Assembly: GCA_017501345.1 (NCBI GenBank)
Contig: JAFVXC010000043.1
Span: 97,062 to 161,061, forward strand
Direction of reading: 5' to 3'
From: Clostridia bacterium
GTDB lineage: Bacteria; Bacillota_A; Clostridia; Oscillospirales; CAG-272
DNA: 64,000 nt
Part shown: piece after piece, positions 26,475 to 33,751 of the stretch
Numbering within the stretch: position 1 is the stretch's first letter
Layout of the letters: the number at the start of each line of letters is the position of its first letter
Notes under the pieces: generated by a model
Databases searched by the model: none
What the model was told of the DNA's origin: nothing
What the model saw: the letters and a program-made list of their open reading frames with translations, nothing else
Position numbers and translations under genes: made by a program

Positions 26475-26497
26475 GGGCTGTCTCAATGAGACAGCCC
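26475..26497 (+). terminator. Terminator, GGGCTGTCTCA family
   Basis: GGGCTGTCTCA (26475-26485) pairs with TGAGACAGCCC (26487-26497), and a GGCTTTTTG tail follows. It ends the cysE-cysS-phosphatase transcript and faces the minus-strand gene at 26537. Confidence 0.82.
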
Positions 26498-26536
26498 GGC
26501 TTTTTGTATGCACAGGCTTATGCAGAGCCAAAAAGG

Positions 26537-26857
26537 TCAGGAATGATTCTTCCTCGGTCTGTATATGCAAAGGAATGCGGCACCGAAGAGAAGGAGGGAC
26601 GCGAGAACGCCCGCACCGAAGGAGAGCGAAGCGGCCTCTACCGCACCGATGACGAATACGAACGCGAAGAAGCAAAGCACAGCACCGAATGCACGGAGTG
26701 TCGTCCGAACGGCCGATTCTGTGAAAAATGCGATCAGAAGATCGAAGAAGGTGAGGATCGCCTCGACCGTGCGGTTTTCACCGCGGTCCTTTTCGCGATC
26801 GGAAAAAGGAAGGGGCTGTCTTGTATATTGATTTTCGGGAATGTAGGAACGGTTCAT
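26537..26857 (-). CDS. Small two-helix membrane protein, function unknown
   Basis: The 106-residue protein has a charged N-terminal 30 residues, then hydrophobic helices at about 38-52 and 58-92. The start ATG at 26857 has GGAGGTG 9 bases upstream; a longer frame to 27001 reaches into the promoter and is rejected. It is transcribed divergently from the S24 repressor from a perfect-consensus minus-strand promoter. The pair may form a switch, with the repressor controlling both. No recognisable domain. Confidence 0.7.
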   Translation of the reverse strand: MNRSYIPENQYTRQPLPFSDREKDRGENRTVEAILTFFDLLIAFFTESAVRTTLRAFGAVLCFFAFVFVIGAVEAASLSFGAGVLASLLLFGAAFLCIYRPRKNHS

Positions 26858-26972
26858 ACTGTACACCTCCGTTTTGAAGAAAATTCCAAAAATGATTATA
26901 ATGCTGAAAATGCTCAATTGAAATTCGGAAAAGCATAGCCGAAAAATGTCGAAATCGGAACTTTGTGTCTGC

Positions 26973-27001
26973 ATTATAGCATCCAAATTCGGTTTTGTCA
27001 A
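26973..27001 (-). promoter_or_regulatory. Perfect-consensus promoter for the small membrane protein
   Basis: On the minus strand TTGACA (27001-26996), 17 bases and TATAAT (26978-26973). It lies in the 303-base intergenic region (26858-27160) that otherwise holds the repressor promoter and several ATTCGG-like near-repeats (26916, 26984), which are possible operator halves. Confidence 0.85.
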
Positions 27002-27053
27002 TAGGTTTTTGAGAAAATTTTTCCAAAAATCGAAATTTTTTTCGAAAAAGCCC

Positions 27054-27082
27054 TTTACAAAACGGAAAAAGTGTGCTAAAAT
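27054..27082 (+). promoter_or_regulatory. Promoter of the S24 repressor gene
   Basis: TTTACA (27054-27059), 17 bases, TAAAAT (27077-27082), with TGTGC extending the -10. The spacer AAACGGAAAAAGTGTGC closely matches that of the mtlD promoter. Confidence 0.8.
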
Positions 27083-27160
27083 GAATTTGCAAAGACCAAA
27101 AACGGAATTTTTCAGGCGAATCCGATATCAATATGAAACGTTGAAAGGAATAACTGCCCT

Positions 27161-27937
27161 ATGGAGAGCTATATTGATCGCATCAAAAAAATGAAGAACG
27201 AGCGAAAGATCACGAACCAGCGTCTTTCGGAAATGACGGGGATCCCGATCGGTACGCTCAGTAAGATCCTTGCAGGCATCAGCGATTCGCCGAAGCTTGC
27301 GAACATCATCAGCATTTGCGATGCGCTTGGCTGCTCGATCGACTACATCGTTACGGGCAGGGAGGAAAATCCGAACAATTATCTGCTTGACGACGGTGAG
27401 ATCCAGCTGATCGAGAATTACCGCACGCTTGACGATCACGGCAAGGAGCTCGTTGTGCTCGTTCTGGATAAGGAAAAGGAACGCCTGACGCGTGAGGCGT
27501 ACGGCATCGGAAGCGGAAGTGTCACGGGCCGCGCGCGCGTGCTCGAGCGTCCTATGGTCTATTCGGGCTCTCGCGACCTGTGTCTCTACGATCTGCCCGT
27601 TTCGGCAGGTCCGGGTGAATTTCTTGACGGTGCGGAGTTCCAGACCATTCACGTTCCGGACGGACCCGTCACGCGTACGGCGTCGTACGCCCTTCGCATC
27701 AGCGGGGACAGTATGAATCCGCGGTATAAGGACGGCGATATTCTTATGGTACAGAAATGCGATCACATCGAACAGGGCGAGCTCGGCATTTTCGTGCTTG
27801 ACAATGCGGGCTACTTCAAGAAGTACGGCGGCGACCGCCTGATCTCCTTGAACCCCGATTACGAGGATATTCTCCTCTCGCGCTTCGAGCAGGTGCAGTG
27901 CTGCGGCCGCGTGCTCGGGAAGCTGAAGAGGAAGTAA
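27161..27937 (+). CDS. XRE-type repressor with LexA-like S24 peptidase domain
   Basis: The 258-residue protein has an N-terminal helix-turn-helix (about 18-45: NQRLSEMTGIPIGTLSKILAG), a linker, and a C-terminal S24 domain. The autocleavage dyad is Ser184 (RISGDSMNP) and Lys221 (GYFKKYGG), 37 residues apart as in LexA. A likely Ala149-Gly150 cleavage site is in LPVSAGPGE. Such proteins repress until RecA* or another signal triggers self-cleavage. There are no phage genes beside it. It is divergent from a small membrane protein, which is a likely target. GAAAGGA 11 bases before ATG 27161 sets the start. Confidence 0.92.
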   Translation: MESYIDRIKKMKNERKITNQRLSEMTGIPIGTLSKILAGISDSPKLANIISICDALGCSIDYIVTGREENPNNYLLDDGEIQLIENYRTLDDHGKELVVLVLDKEKERLTREAYGIGSGSVTGRARVLERPMVYSGSRDLCLYDLPVSAGPGEFLDGAEFQTIHVPDGPVTRTASYALRISGDSMNPRYKDGDILMVQKCDHIEQGELGIFVLDNAGYFKKYGGDRLISLNPDYEDILLSRFEQVQCCGRVLGKLKRK

Positions 27938-27950
27938 TGATATACAATGA

Positions 27951-27997
27951 AAAGAAGGTGTCCCGGATGCGGTCGCATTGGGTGACACCTTCTTTTT
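27951..27997. terminator. Terminator between S24 repressor and AraC gene
   Basis: AAGAAGGTGTC (27952-27962) pairs with GACACCTTCTT (27984-27994), followed by a T-run. Converging genes meet here; the AraC stop codon is at 27998-28000. Confidence 0.85.
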
Positions 27998-28819
27998 TTA
28001 TGAATGAAAAATCGAACCTCTGTATTTTTGCGGAGTCGTAAAATATTTTTTGCGGAAGATCCTTATATAGTAATTGGGATTTTCAAATCCGCACTTCTGA
28101 GAGATTTCGGCGATGCTCATAGAGGTTTCCATCAAATAATTTAGGCTTGTTTCCAGACGGCACTGTGTGATAAACCGAGTTGGCGTTATCCCATAGGCTT
28201 TTTTAAAAAGCCTAACGATATGTTGCTTTGAGTATCCAAATTTGGCGGAGAACACGGATAAGGGAATCGCTTCTTCGGTATGGTCAAGGATATATTGACG
28301 AATTTTTCGTGCGGTCGTGCTTTCCTCTTTTAGCGCGTTTTTTTCGCTGATCAGATCGAGGAGCTTGAAAAACTCAAGATTTACGGTATTTTGTGCGCTT
28401 GGATACAAGCTGTTTTTCGCTTGGATGATTTTCTGCAGAGCGTCTTCCATAGGAGCGGAAACGCTTCCCTGCTCCCGCAGAATGAAGCATTCCTTGATGG
28501 GGGAGTCGATCGGGATGTCGGGGACGGGCGGCATATTGGGCGGAACGGTCGCAAGCCACTTGCAGTTAAAGTGAAAATAATAATAATGGCAATATTCGTC
28601 GGCAAACGGAGTGTAAAAATGACCGCTTGGGATCACGATATAATCCTTCTCCCTTAAGAAATGTTCCTTTTGGTTTATTTTGATTCGACACGTCCCCTCG
28701 ATCACGCAGATCAGAATGCAGGTCGCGGCAACCCGCCCGTTGTGCGTCCATCCGCGGTATTGCTTATATAAGCCGTAAGCATAGGGACAATTCCAGTCTT
28801 TGGTCGATACGATATACAC
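27998..28819 (-). CDS. AraC family transcriptional regulator
   Basis: The 273-residue protein has an N-terminal cupin-like sensing domain (about 1-140, with KDYIVIPSGHFYTPFADEYCHYYYFHF) and a C-terminal pair of helix-turn-helix motifs. The second holds the AraC signature (EISQKCGFENPNYYIRIFRKKYFTTPQKYR, here as the GFENPNYYIRIF core). The start is GTG 28819, with AAGGAGGG upstream. It is divergent from the YgjV-like gene and the cellulase-like gene, which are the likely targets. Confidence 0.92.
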   Translation of the reverse strand: MYIVSTKDWNCPYAYGLYKQYRGWTHNGRVAATCILICVIEGTCRIKINQKEHFLREKDYIVIPSGHFYTPFADEYCHYYYFHFNCKWLATVPPNMPPVPDIPIDSPIKECFILREQGSVSAPMEDALQKIIQAKNSLYPSAQNTVNLEFFKLLDLISEKNALKEESTTARKIRQYILDHTEEAIPLSVFSAKFGYSKQHIVRLFKKAYGITPTRFITQCRLETSLNYLMETSMSIAEISQKCGFENPNYYIRIFRKKYFTTPQKYRGSIFHS

Positions 28820-28843
28820 AGCGTGAAGCCCTCCTTTTTTATG

Positions 28844-28872
28844 ATTTTATCATAAGGAAAAGGACTTGTCAA
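28844..28872 (-). promoter_or_regulatory. Promoter of the AraC gene at 27998
   Basis: On the minus strand TTGACA (28872-28867), 17 bases, TAAAAT (28849-28844). Confidence 0.82.
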
Positions 28873-28914
28873 CACGGAGGTTCATTTTGTGCTATAAAAT
28901 GTTTATTTTGTTCC

Positions 28915-28943
28915 TTGAAGTGCTGAAAAGCGCGTGTTAAAAT
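28915..28943 (+). promoter_or_regulatory. Promoter of the YgjV-cellulase-like operon
   Basis: TTGAAG (28915-28920), 17 bases, TAAAAT (28938-28943). Between the two divergent promoters lie similar segments CATTTTGTGCT and TATTTTGTTCC, possible AraC sites. Confidence 0.7.
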
Positions 28944-28982
28944 AGGGGAGATCTTTAAAGAGTGAAGGGGAGGAGCTTGCGT

Positions 28983-29540
28983 ATGCTTTTCTTTATGCGA
29001 TCACAGGGATTTGATTTCTATACGTTCGGACAAATTTTCGGAATCGGAATATCCTTCATCGGATTTTTCGTTTACTTTGGGAAAAAGCGAAGTGCGCTTC
29101 TCGGGTCGAAGATCGCGCTTGACTTCGGATACTTTCTGCAGCAGCTTATGATCGGAGCATACACCGGTGCCGCGCTGAATGCGATCGGTGTCGTCAGGGA
29201 CGTGGTGTTTTACAATCGGGAAAGGCACAAGTGGGCGTCCCACCGCATATGGCTGTACGTGTTCGTTTTGCTTATGGGGCTGTCGCCTGCTTTAACGTGG
29301 ATGGGCCCCGTCAGCCTATTGCCTGCTACGGGAAGTGTACTCGCCGTGCTTGGGTTTTATTCTTTAAAGCCGCATCATACGAGGCTCTTCGGGCTGTTTG
29401 CACAGTCGCTTTGGCTCGCCTATTCTATTTTGATTCTGAACGTTGGTATTATTATAACGTCGGCGATACAGCTTGTGGCTGTGATCGCGGGATTGATACG
29501 TGATTATATGGAAAAGGAGAAAAACAATGACGCTGAATGA
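28983..29540 (+). CDS. YgjV-family inner membrane protein
   Basis: The protein has 185 residues from ATG 28983, which follows GGGGAGGA; a GTG at 28962 is less likely. It has about six hydrophobic helices. The order GKKRSALLGSKIALDF..., IGVVRDVVFYNRERHKWAS and LFGLFAQSLWLAYSILI matches the Imp_YgjV family of unknown function. It overlaps the cellulase-like gene by 14 bases, so they are one operon under the divergent AraC gene. A role in sugar-linked transport or stress is speculation. Confidence 0.85.
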   Translation: MLFFMRSQGFDFYTFGQIFGIGISFIGFFVYFGKKRSALLGSKIALDFGYFLQQLMIGAYTGAALNAIGVVRDVVFYNRERHKWASHRIWLYVFVLLMGLSPALTWMGPVSLLPATGSVLAVLGFYSLKPHHTRLFGLFAQSLWLAYSILILNVGIIITSAIQLVAVIAGLIRDYMEKEKNNDAE

Positions 29541-30762
29541 ACTGAAAAAGCCGCTTGCGATTGCGATGTGGGATTCCTCTTGGTTGCGAAGAAGATATGA
29601 AGGAGGCGGATTTGAAAGCTTTGACCGGGCGCTCGACGAGCTCCTTGAGCGCGGGTACAATGCGGTCAGGATCGATCCGTTTCCCCATATGATCGCAAAC
29701 GCACCCGACGGCACGAATGCTGAGCGATTTCTCGATCCCCCGAGCGTTACGCACAGGGTCGGCTTTGCGGCTTGGGGAAGCCCGTGGACGGTCTATATTT
29801 ATCCGAGGCGTGACGTTGTGGAATTCCTCCGCAAATGCGAGGCGCGCGGTATCCGCGTTCTTCTGTCCACGTGGCTGAAGCCGACCGCAGAAAAGCGGAA
29901 CGAGCTGCTTTGGGGCAAGGAGGATCTTGTTCGGATCTGGGACGAAACGCTGCTGTTTCTGAAGGAGAACGACTGTCTTGGCCCCGTCATTGGCGTCGAC
30001 GTGCAAAACGAGATCCCCTACGGCGCGTGTAATACGTGGCTCTACCGTCAGATGAATGCCTTGCCGCGCTCCCCTTATGAGGGAAGACCGAGAAGTCAAG
30101 AGCAGATCGCTTATTACCGTGCGTATTTTTCGGACGTTATCCGTGAACTCAAAATGCGATGGCCCGAGCTTCCGATCAGTGCGAGTCTCGATCACGGTAC
30201 CTTCATGGACGGTGCCGAAAATATGGATTTTTCGTGTTATGATTTTCTTGATGTGCATATGTGGGCGGAAAATGCGGGAAGCGACTTTTTAAAACCAAGG
30301 AAGCTTTATCAAAAGCTGAAATCCTTCGGAGAGCCGGAGACGCTGTATACGTATTTCCGTTCCGGATACTTGAACCCCTCTTCACGGGTCGCGGGTGATA
30401 TCGAATTTGAAAGGATCAGTGAAGCACTGCACGAGAGCTGGTACCAAAATCGCTCTCTGTGCGAGGAATGGTTGGAAACGCGCGTCGCAACCGTTTCGGA
30501 GATCGCGAAGCGTTACGGAATTCCCTGCGGCAATACCGAGGGGTGGGGCCCCATTCATTGGATCGAGCATCCTCTCGTTTCTTGGGATATGGTGAAGGAT
30601 GCGGGCATCATTGGTGCAAGACTCGGGAAAAAATACGGGTACGCCTTTAACTGCCAATCGAATTTCTGTGAGCCTCAATTCAGGAGCCTTTGGAAGGACG
30701 TTGGTTATCACCTCTCGGTGACGGATCTGATCCGGGGGAAAGCGGAAACGAAGGGAAAATAA
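29527..30762 (+). CDS. Cellulase-like glycoside hydrolase family protein
   Basis: The 411-residue TIM-barrel protein has the 'cellulase-like' family start (IAMWDSSWLRRRYEGGGFESFDRALDELLERGYNAVRIDPFP, shown here by the WDSSWLRRRYEGGG core). Conserved later stretches are VIGVDVQNEIPYG (acid/base-type NE) and CGNTEGWGPIHW, placing possible catalytic glutamates at the usual strands 4 and 7. There is no signal peptide, so it acts inside the cell, probably on small imported glycosides. The substrate is unknown. ATG 29527 follows AAAGGAG. Confidence 0.85.
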   Translation: MTLNELKKPLAIAMWDSSWLRRRYEGGGFESFDRALDELLERGYNAVRIDPFPHMIANAPDGTNAERFLDPPSVTHRVGFAAWGSPWTVYIYPRRDVVEFLRKCEARGIRVLLSTWLKPTAEKRNELLWGKEDLVRIWDETLLFLKENDCLGPVIGVDVQNEIPYGACNTWLYRQMNALPRSPYEGRPRSQEQIAYYRAYFSDVIRELKMRWPELPISASLDHGTFMDGAENMDFSCYDFLDVHMWAENAGSDFLKPRKLYQKLKSFGEPETLYTYFRSGYLNPSSRVAGDIEFERISEALHESWYQNRSLCEEWLETRVATVSEIAKRYGIPCGNTEGWGPIHWIEHPLVSWDMVKDAGIIGARLGKKYGYAFNCQSNFCEPQFRSLWKDVGYHLSVTDLIRGKAETKGK

Positions 30763-30806
30763 TTCATCTAAATTATGAATCTAAAGTATAAATTGTGCTC
30801 TGCTAC

Positions 30807-30835
30807 TTGACGATCGTCTGCAAAAAGAGTATAAT
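30807..30835 (+). promoter_or_regulatory. Orphan promoter with no following gene
   Basis: TTGACG (30807-30812), 17 bases, TATAAT (30830-30835). Transcription would begin near 30842 and meet a terminator at 30924-30953 without an open reading frame between. Confidence 0.7.
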
Positions 30836-30841
30836 TGGATT

Positions 30842-30960
30842 TGCTCGGCGTATTGTTTTTTGTCGATCTATTTCGCAGTGACGGAGATCTGGTGAGGGCG
30901 TCGGGAATATTCCGTACGAAAACGGGGCTGGCTCACTTTAGTGAGACAGCCCCTCTTTTA
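30842..30960 (+). ncRNA. Candidate small RNA between orphan promoter and terminator
   Basis: About 115 bases run from the predicted start at 30842 to the terminator hairpin. I see no usable reading frame (the one GTG frame stops after five codons). The strand is opposite to spoIIP, which ends at 30978. It may be a small RNA or a degenerate promoter remnant. No known family was recognised. Confidence 0.4.
30924..30953. terminator. Terminator, GGGCTGTCTCA family (one mismatch)
   Basis: Stem 30924-30936 with 30941-30953 and loop TTTA; the left arm has a G where the other copies have T. It sits between the orphan promoter and the end of spoIIP and has T-rich sequence on both sides. Confidence 0.82.
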
Positions 30961-30977
30961 TGGATATGCGAAGCCCC

Positions 30978-32147
30978 TTACGAGGCGCTTTCCCCTGCCT
31001 CCGTTGCGCGGATGAGCTTTGCGAGCGTGGGAGCGATGAGACGTGCGGCGTTCGTGGCTTCCTCAAGTGAATTTGCCGCCGTTCCGATTTCAAGGATCAG
31101 GCTATGCGGCGCGAGCTCCTGCCCGAAGGACGAGGACTTCAGGACGGGTGCACGGCAGAGAGATGCGCTGTCCTTATTTAACGATTCGGTGAGCGCGAGT
31201 GCAAGGGCGAGATTTGATTCCCAGTCGAAGTCCTCTCCGCTGCCGACCACAGCCATCACCTGTGCGGTCGCCTTTCCGTCTGCCTCGGTCACGGCGCGGA
31301 TGATATTGCCGTCTCCGTCAAGCACCGCGTCGCGGTGCAGGTCGATCACGTACTTGATCGACGGATGCTCCGCGAGGTACGCCTCTACCGTTTCGCGCAC
31401 ACGGTCGTACGCGCCGTTATACGTACCGACACCGTTTTCGTCGAGGTCGTGGAAGACATCACAGTGCAGGGTTGGAATGCCCGCCGCGTTCAGCGCCTCT
31501 GCAAGCACCTTGCCGACTGCGACGACATTCTCTGTCTTGCTGTCGGATCGCGCAAGCTCCCCTTCTCCGTCCCATGAGAGCGCACCCGATGCACTGTATC
31601 CTTCGGTCGTGTGCGCGTGCAGGATCAGGACGAGCGGCTCTGTGAACGTAAGATCCGAACCGTCTTCTGCTTCGCCGTAGCGCGAAAGGAGCGTGGCGAG
31701 ATCAAAGGTGCGCTCCGATTCGTTCCGAGCGTCCGAGGCGCCGCCCGACAGATCCATCGGCCGAAAGGCGATATGCCCCTCGGGAACGATTGCGGGATCG
31801 AATTCGTACAGGTCGCGCACGTCGTTTGTTTCGTCGCCCTCGGGGGCTGTTGTTTCGGCGGTGGTCTCATCGGGCTCGCCCCATCCGTTCACGCCTGCGA
31901 CACAGCACAGAATAAGTGCGACCGAGAGCGCAAGGATCGCGATCGCGATCCCGACGGTGCGCAGATGCACGGTGCGCGAACGAAAGCGGACGGTTGCCCG
32001 CTCCTCTTCTCGGATCGGTTCGCGCGAATGTGCGCTGTTCCCGTCTTCGGCTCTGTTCGTGGCTTTCGGAAGCGTTTCGCCGTGCGGTGTGAGAGATTGC
32101 CCCTCGGAAGTGTCGACTGAGTCCTTCTTTTCTTCTTGCCCTGACAT
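30978..32147 (-). CDS. spoIIP: Stage II sporulation protein P
   Basis: The 389-residue protein has an N-terminal membrane helix (about 65-88, after a charged cytoplasmic start) and an extracytoplasmic C-terminal amidase-like domain. That domain shows LILHAHTTEGY (zinc histidine region), IKYVIDLHRDAV and LILEIGTAANS, the SpoIIP signature stretches. SpoIIP is an endopeptidase/amidase that thins septal peptidoglycan during engulfment with SpoIID and SpoIIM. It shows the organism can sporulate. I chose ATG 32147 with AGGAGG 8 bases upstream; a longer frame to 32240 has no ribosome site. spoIID is not in the window. Confidence 0.95.
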   Translation of the reverse strand: MSGQEEKKDSVDTSEGQSLTPHGETLPKATNRAEDGNSAHSREPIREEERATVRFRSRTVHLRTVGIAIAILALSVALILCCVAGVNGWGEPDETTAETTAPEGDETNDVRDLYEFDPAIVPEGHIAFRPMDLSGGASDARNESERTFDLATLLSRYGEAEDGSDLTFTEPLVLILHAHTTEGYSASGALSWDGEGELARSDSKTENVVAVGKVLAEALNAAGIPTLHCDVFHDLDENGVGTYNGAYDRVRETVEAYLAEHPSIKYVIDLHRDAVLDGDGNIIRAVTEADGKATAQVMAVVGSGEDFDWESNLALALALTESLNKDSASLCRAPVLKSSSFGQELAPHSLILEIGTAANSLEEATNAARLIAPTLAKLIRATEAGESAS

Positions 32148-32222
32148 AAATTTTCCTCCTGTTCGGTAGCCCCACCGGGCATTTGTCTTTCGGAAAATTC
32201 TATGCAAGGGAATAAAAAAATA

Positions 32223-32260
32223 GAACGGACCTCCCCACATCTGAGGGAGAGAGTCCGTTC
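32223..32260 (-). terminator. Terminator after the M42 peptidase gene
   Basis: GAACGGAC (32223-32230) pairs with GTCCGTTC (32253-32260), with further weak pairing inside. On the minus strand an A/T-rich run with seven T follows, ending the gene at 32295. Confidence 0.75.
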
Positions 32261-32294
32261 ATCAGATCATACACCTGTTCTGCGTGTTTCGCGT

Positions 32295-33332
32295 TTATCC
32301 GAGAATGTACGATTCGAGCAGGCGGAGGGTGTTCAGAACGCCGTCGATGTGGCTGCGCTCGTAGCCGTGGCTGGCATAGACCCCGGGACCGATCAGCCCG
32401 TGACGAATATCGTGCCCCGCACGAAGCGTTGCCTCAACGTCCGAGCCGTAGTGCGGATAGACGTCGACCGCATAGTCCGCGCCCGCGCGCTTTGCCGCCT
32501 CGATCAGCCCGCCGACGACCTCATAGCAGTACGGCCCGCCCGAGTCCTTCGCGCAGATCGAGACCATTCGCTCAGTGCATCCGAGTCCGTCGCCGACACA
32601 GCCCATATCGACGCTGATCGCCTCGGTCACGCCCTGAGGGAGGGATGCCGAGCCACCGTGTCCGACCTCCTCGTAGACCGTTACGTGCGCGTAGACCTTC
32701 CGTTCGGGCGTCCTTCCCGTGTCGCGGAGAAATTTCGCAAATCCGAGTAAGATCGCGACCGACAGCTTATCGTCGAGGAAGCGGCTCTTGATGTAGCCCG
32801 ATTCGGTCACGCGGGAGCGCGGATCGAACGCGACCACGTCGCCGACCTCGATGCCGAGCGCGCGGGTCTCTGCGGCGGTGGTGACATTTTCGTCGAGCAG
32901 GACCTCGGTCGTGTCAAAGCTGCGCTTTGTGTCGGCGTAGCTGTCATTGACGTGTACCGATGCGTTCAGAAGCTGAAGCGTTCCCTCGTAGACCTTACCG
33001 CTTCTTGTGTGAACGCGGACGTTTTCGCATTCGCCGTTTTCGGCGCGCATTCCGCCGAGGGGGGTGAGGCGAAGCCGACCGTTCCCTTTGATCTCGGCGA
33101 CCATACCGCCGAGCGTATCAACGTGCGCTTCGAGCAGGAGGGCGTTCGTTTCGTCCTTCCCTCCGAGGTCGATGATCACGCCGCCCTTTGTCGTGAGCTC
33201 TGCGTGAAAGCCGAGCTCGGAGAAGGCAGTCCGTACCCAGTCTGCCGCCTTCCGCGTGTAGCCCGAGGGGCTGTCGATCGCGAGGAGCTCAAGAGCTTTT
33301 TCGGTTGCGTATTTTGCGTAGAGCTGTTCCAT
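32295..33332 (-). CDS. M42 family metallopeptidase
   Basis: The 345-residue protein keeps the M42/M20-type pattern: first metal histidine in LLEAHVDTLGG, a DD pair in SRFLDDKLSV, catalytic EE (VYEEVGHGG), and later metal-binding D (VDMGC) and H (ASHGYERSH). A beta-rich domain is inserted at about residues 75-160. These enzymes are cytoplasmic aminopeptidases with tetrahedral multimers, trimming peptides. The substrate is not defined. The start is ATG 33332 with AGGAGA upstream. Confidence 0.92.
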   Translation of the reverse strand: MEQLYAKYATEKALELLAIDSPSGYTRKAADWVRTAFSELGFHAELTTKGGVIIDLGGKDETNALLLEAHVDTLGGMVAEIKGNGRLRLTPLGGMRAENGECENVRVHTRSGKVYEGTLQLLNASVHVNDSYADTKRSFDTTEVLLDENVTTAAETRALGIEVGDVVAFDPRSRVTESGYIKSRFLDDKLSVAILLGFAKFLRDTGRTPERKVYAHVTVYEEVGHGGSASLPQGVTEAISVDMGCVGDGLGCTERMVSICAKDSGGPYCYEVVGGLIEAAKRAGADYAVDVYPHYGSDVEATLRAGHDIRHGLIGPGVYASHGYERSHIDGVLNTLRLLESYILG

Positions 33333-33466
33333 AAGAATTCTCCTATCGTTTCCTGTTTTGTGGGATCATTATAGCAAAATCGCGGGATGATTACAAGAGG
33401 AAGGCGTAAATTTCTTGGATTTTTCAAAAAATCTCAAAAAAAATAAAAGAATTTTTCAAAAACCCC

Positions 33467-33495
33467 TTGCAAAATGAAAAAAAGTGTGGTATAAT
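33467..33495 (+). promoter_or_regulatory. Promoter of tRNA-Glu
   Basis: TTGCAA (33467-33472), 17 bases, TATAAT (33490-33495), with TGTGG before the -10. It lies 18 bases before the tRNA. Confidence 0.88.
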
Positions 33496-33513
33496 ACTGC
33501 CGTTGCGAAAAAC

Positions 33514-33585
33514 GGCCCCTTGGTCAAGCGGCTAAGACACCGCCCTCTCACGGCGGAAACAGGAGTTCGATTCTCCTAGGGGTCA
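33514..33585 (+). tRNA. tRNA-Glu (anticodon CTC)
   Basis: A full cloverleaf is visible: acceptor GGCCCCT with AGGGGTC (one G-U), D-arm with GGTCAAGCGGCTAA, anticodon stem CCGCC/GGCGG around CTCTCAC (anticodon CTC), and a T-arm with GTTCGATTC. No CCA is encoded. A terminator with a long T-run follows. The glycyl radical enzyme operon ends about 170 bases downstream. Confidence 0.96.
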
Positions 33586-33589
33586 TAAA

Positions 33590-33624
33590 AAAGAAACCCG
33601 AGCACGATGTGCTCGGGTTTCTTT
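33590..33624. terminator. Terminator after tRNA-Glu
   Basis: Stem AAAGAAACCCGAGCAC (33590-33605) pairs with 33609-33624 around a 3-base loop, followed by T's. It is symmetric and could also end the glycyl radical operon coming from the other side. Confidence 0.9.
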
Positions 33625-33706
33625 TTTATCATTCCTAAGTCTGAATCAAACTCTGCAAGCCGCCCGCCGCGAGAGCCTTACCTGCACGCAAACCGCGCGC
33701 TTGCCG

Positions 33707-33726
33707 CCCAAGCGCGTGCGCTTGGG
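33707..33726. repeat. GC-rich hairpin after the glycyl radical enzyme gene
   Basis: CCCAAGCGC (33707-33715), GT, GCGCTTGGG (33718-33726): a perfect 9-bp stem 26 bases past the stop of the minus-strand gene. No T-run follows, so termination by it alone is doubtful. Confidence 0.6.
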
Positions 33727-33751
33727 ATGTTCGACTTCTCCGCGAAAGAAA

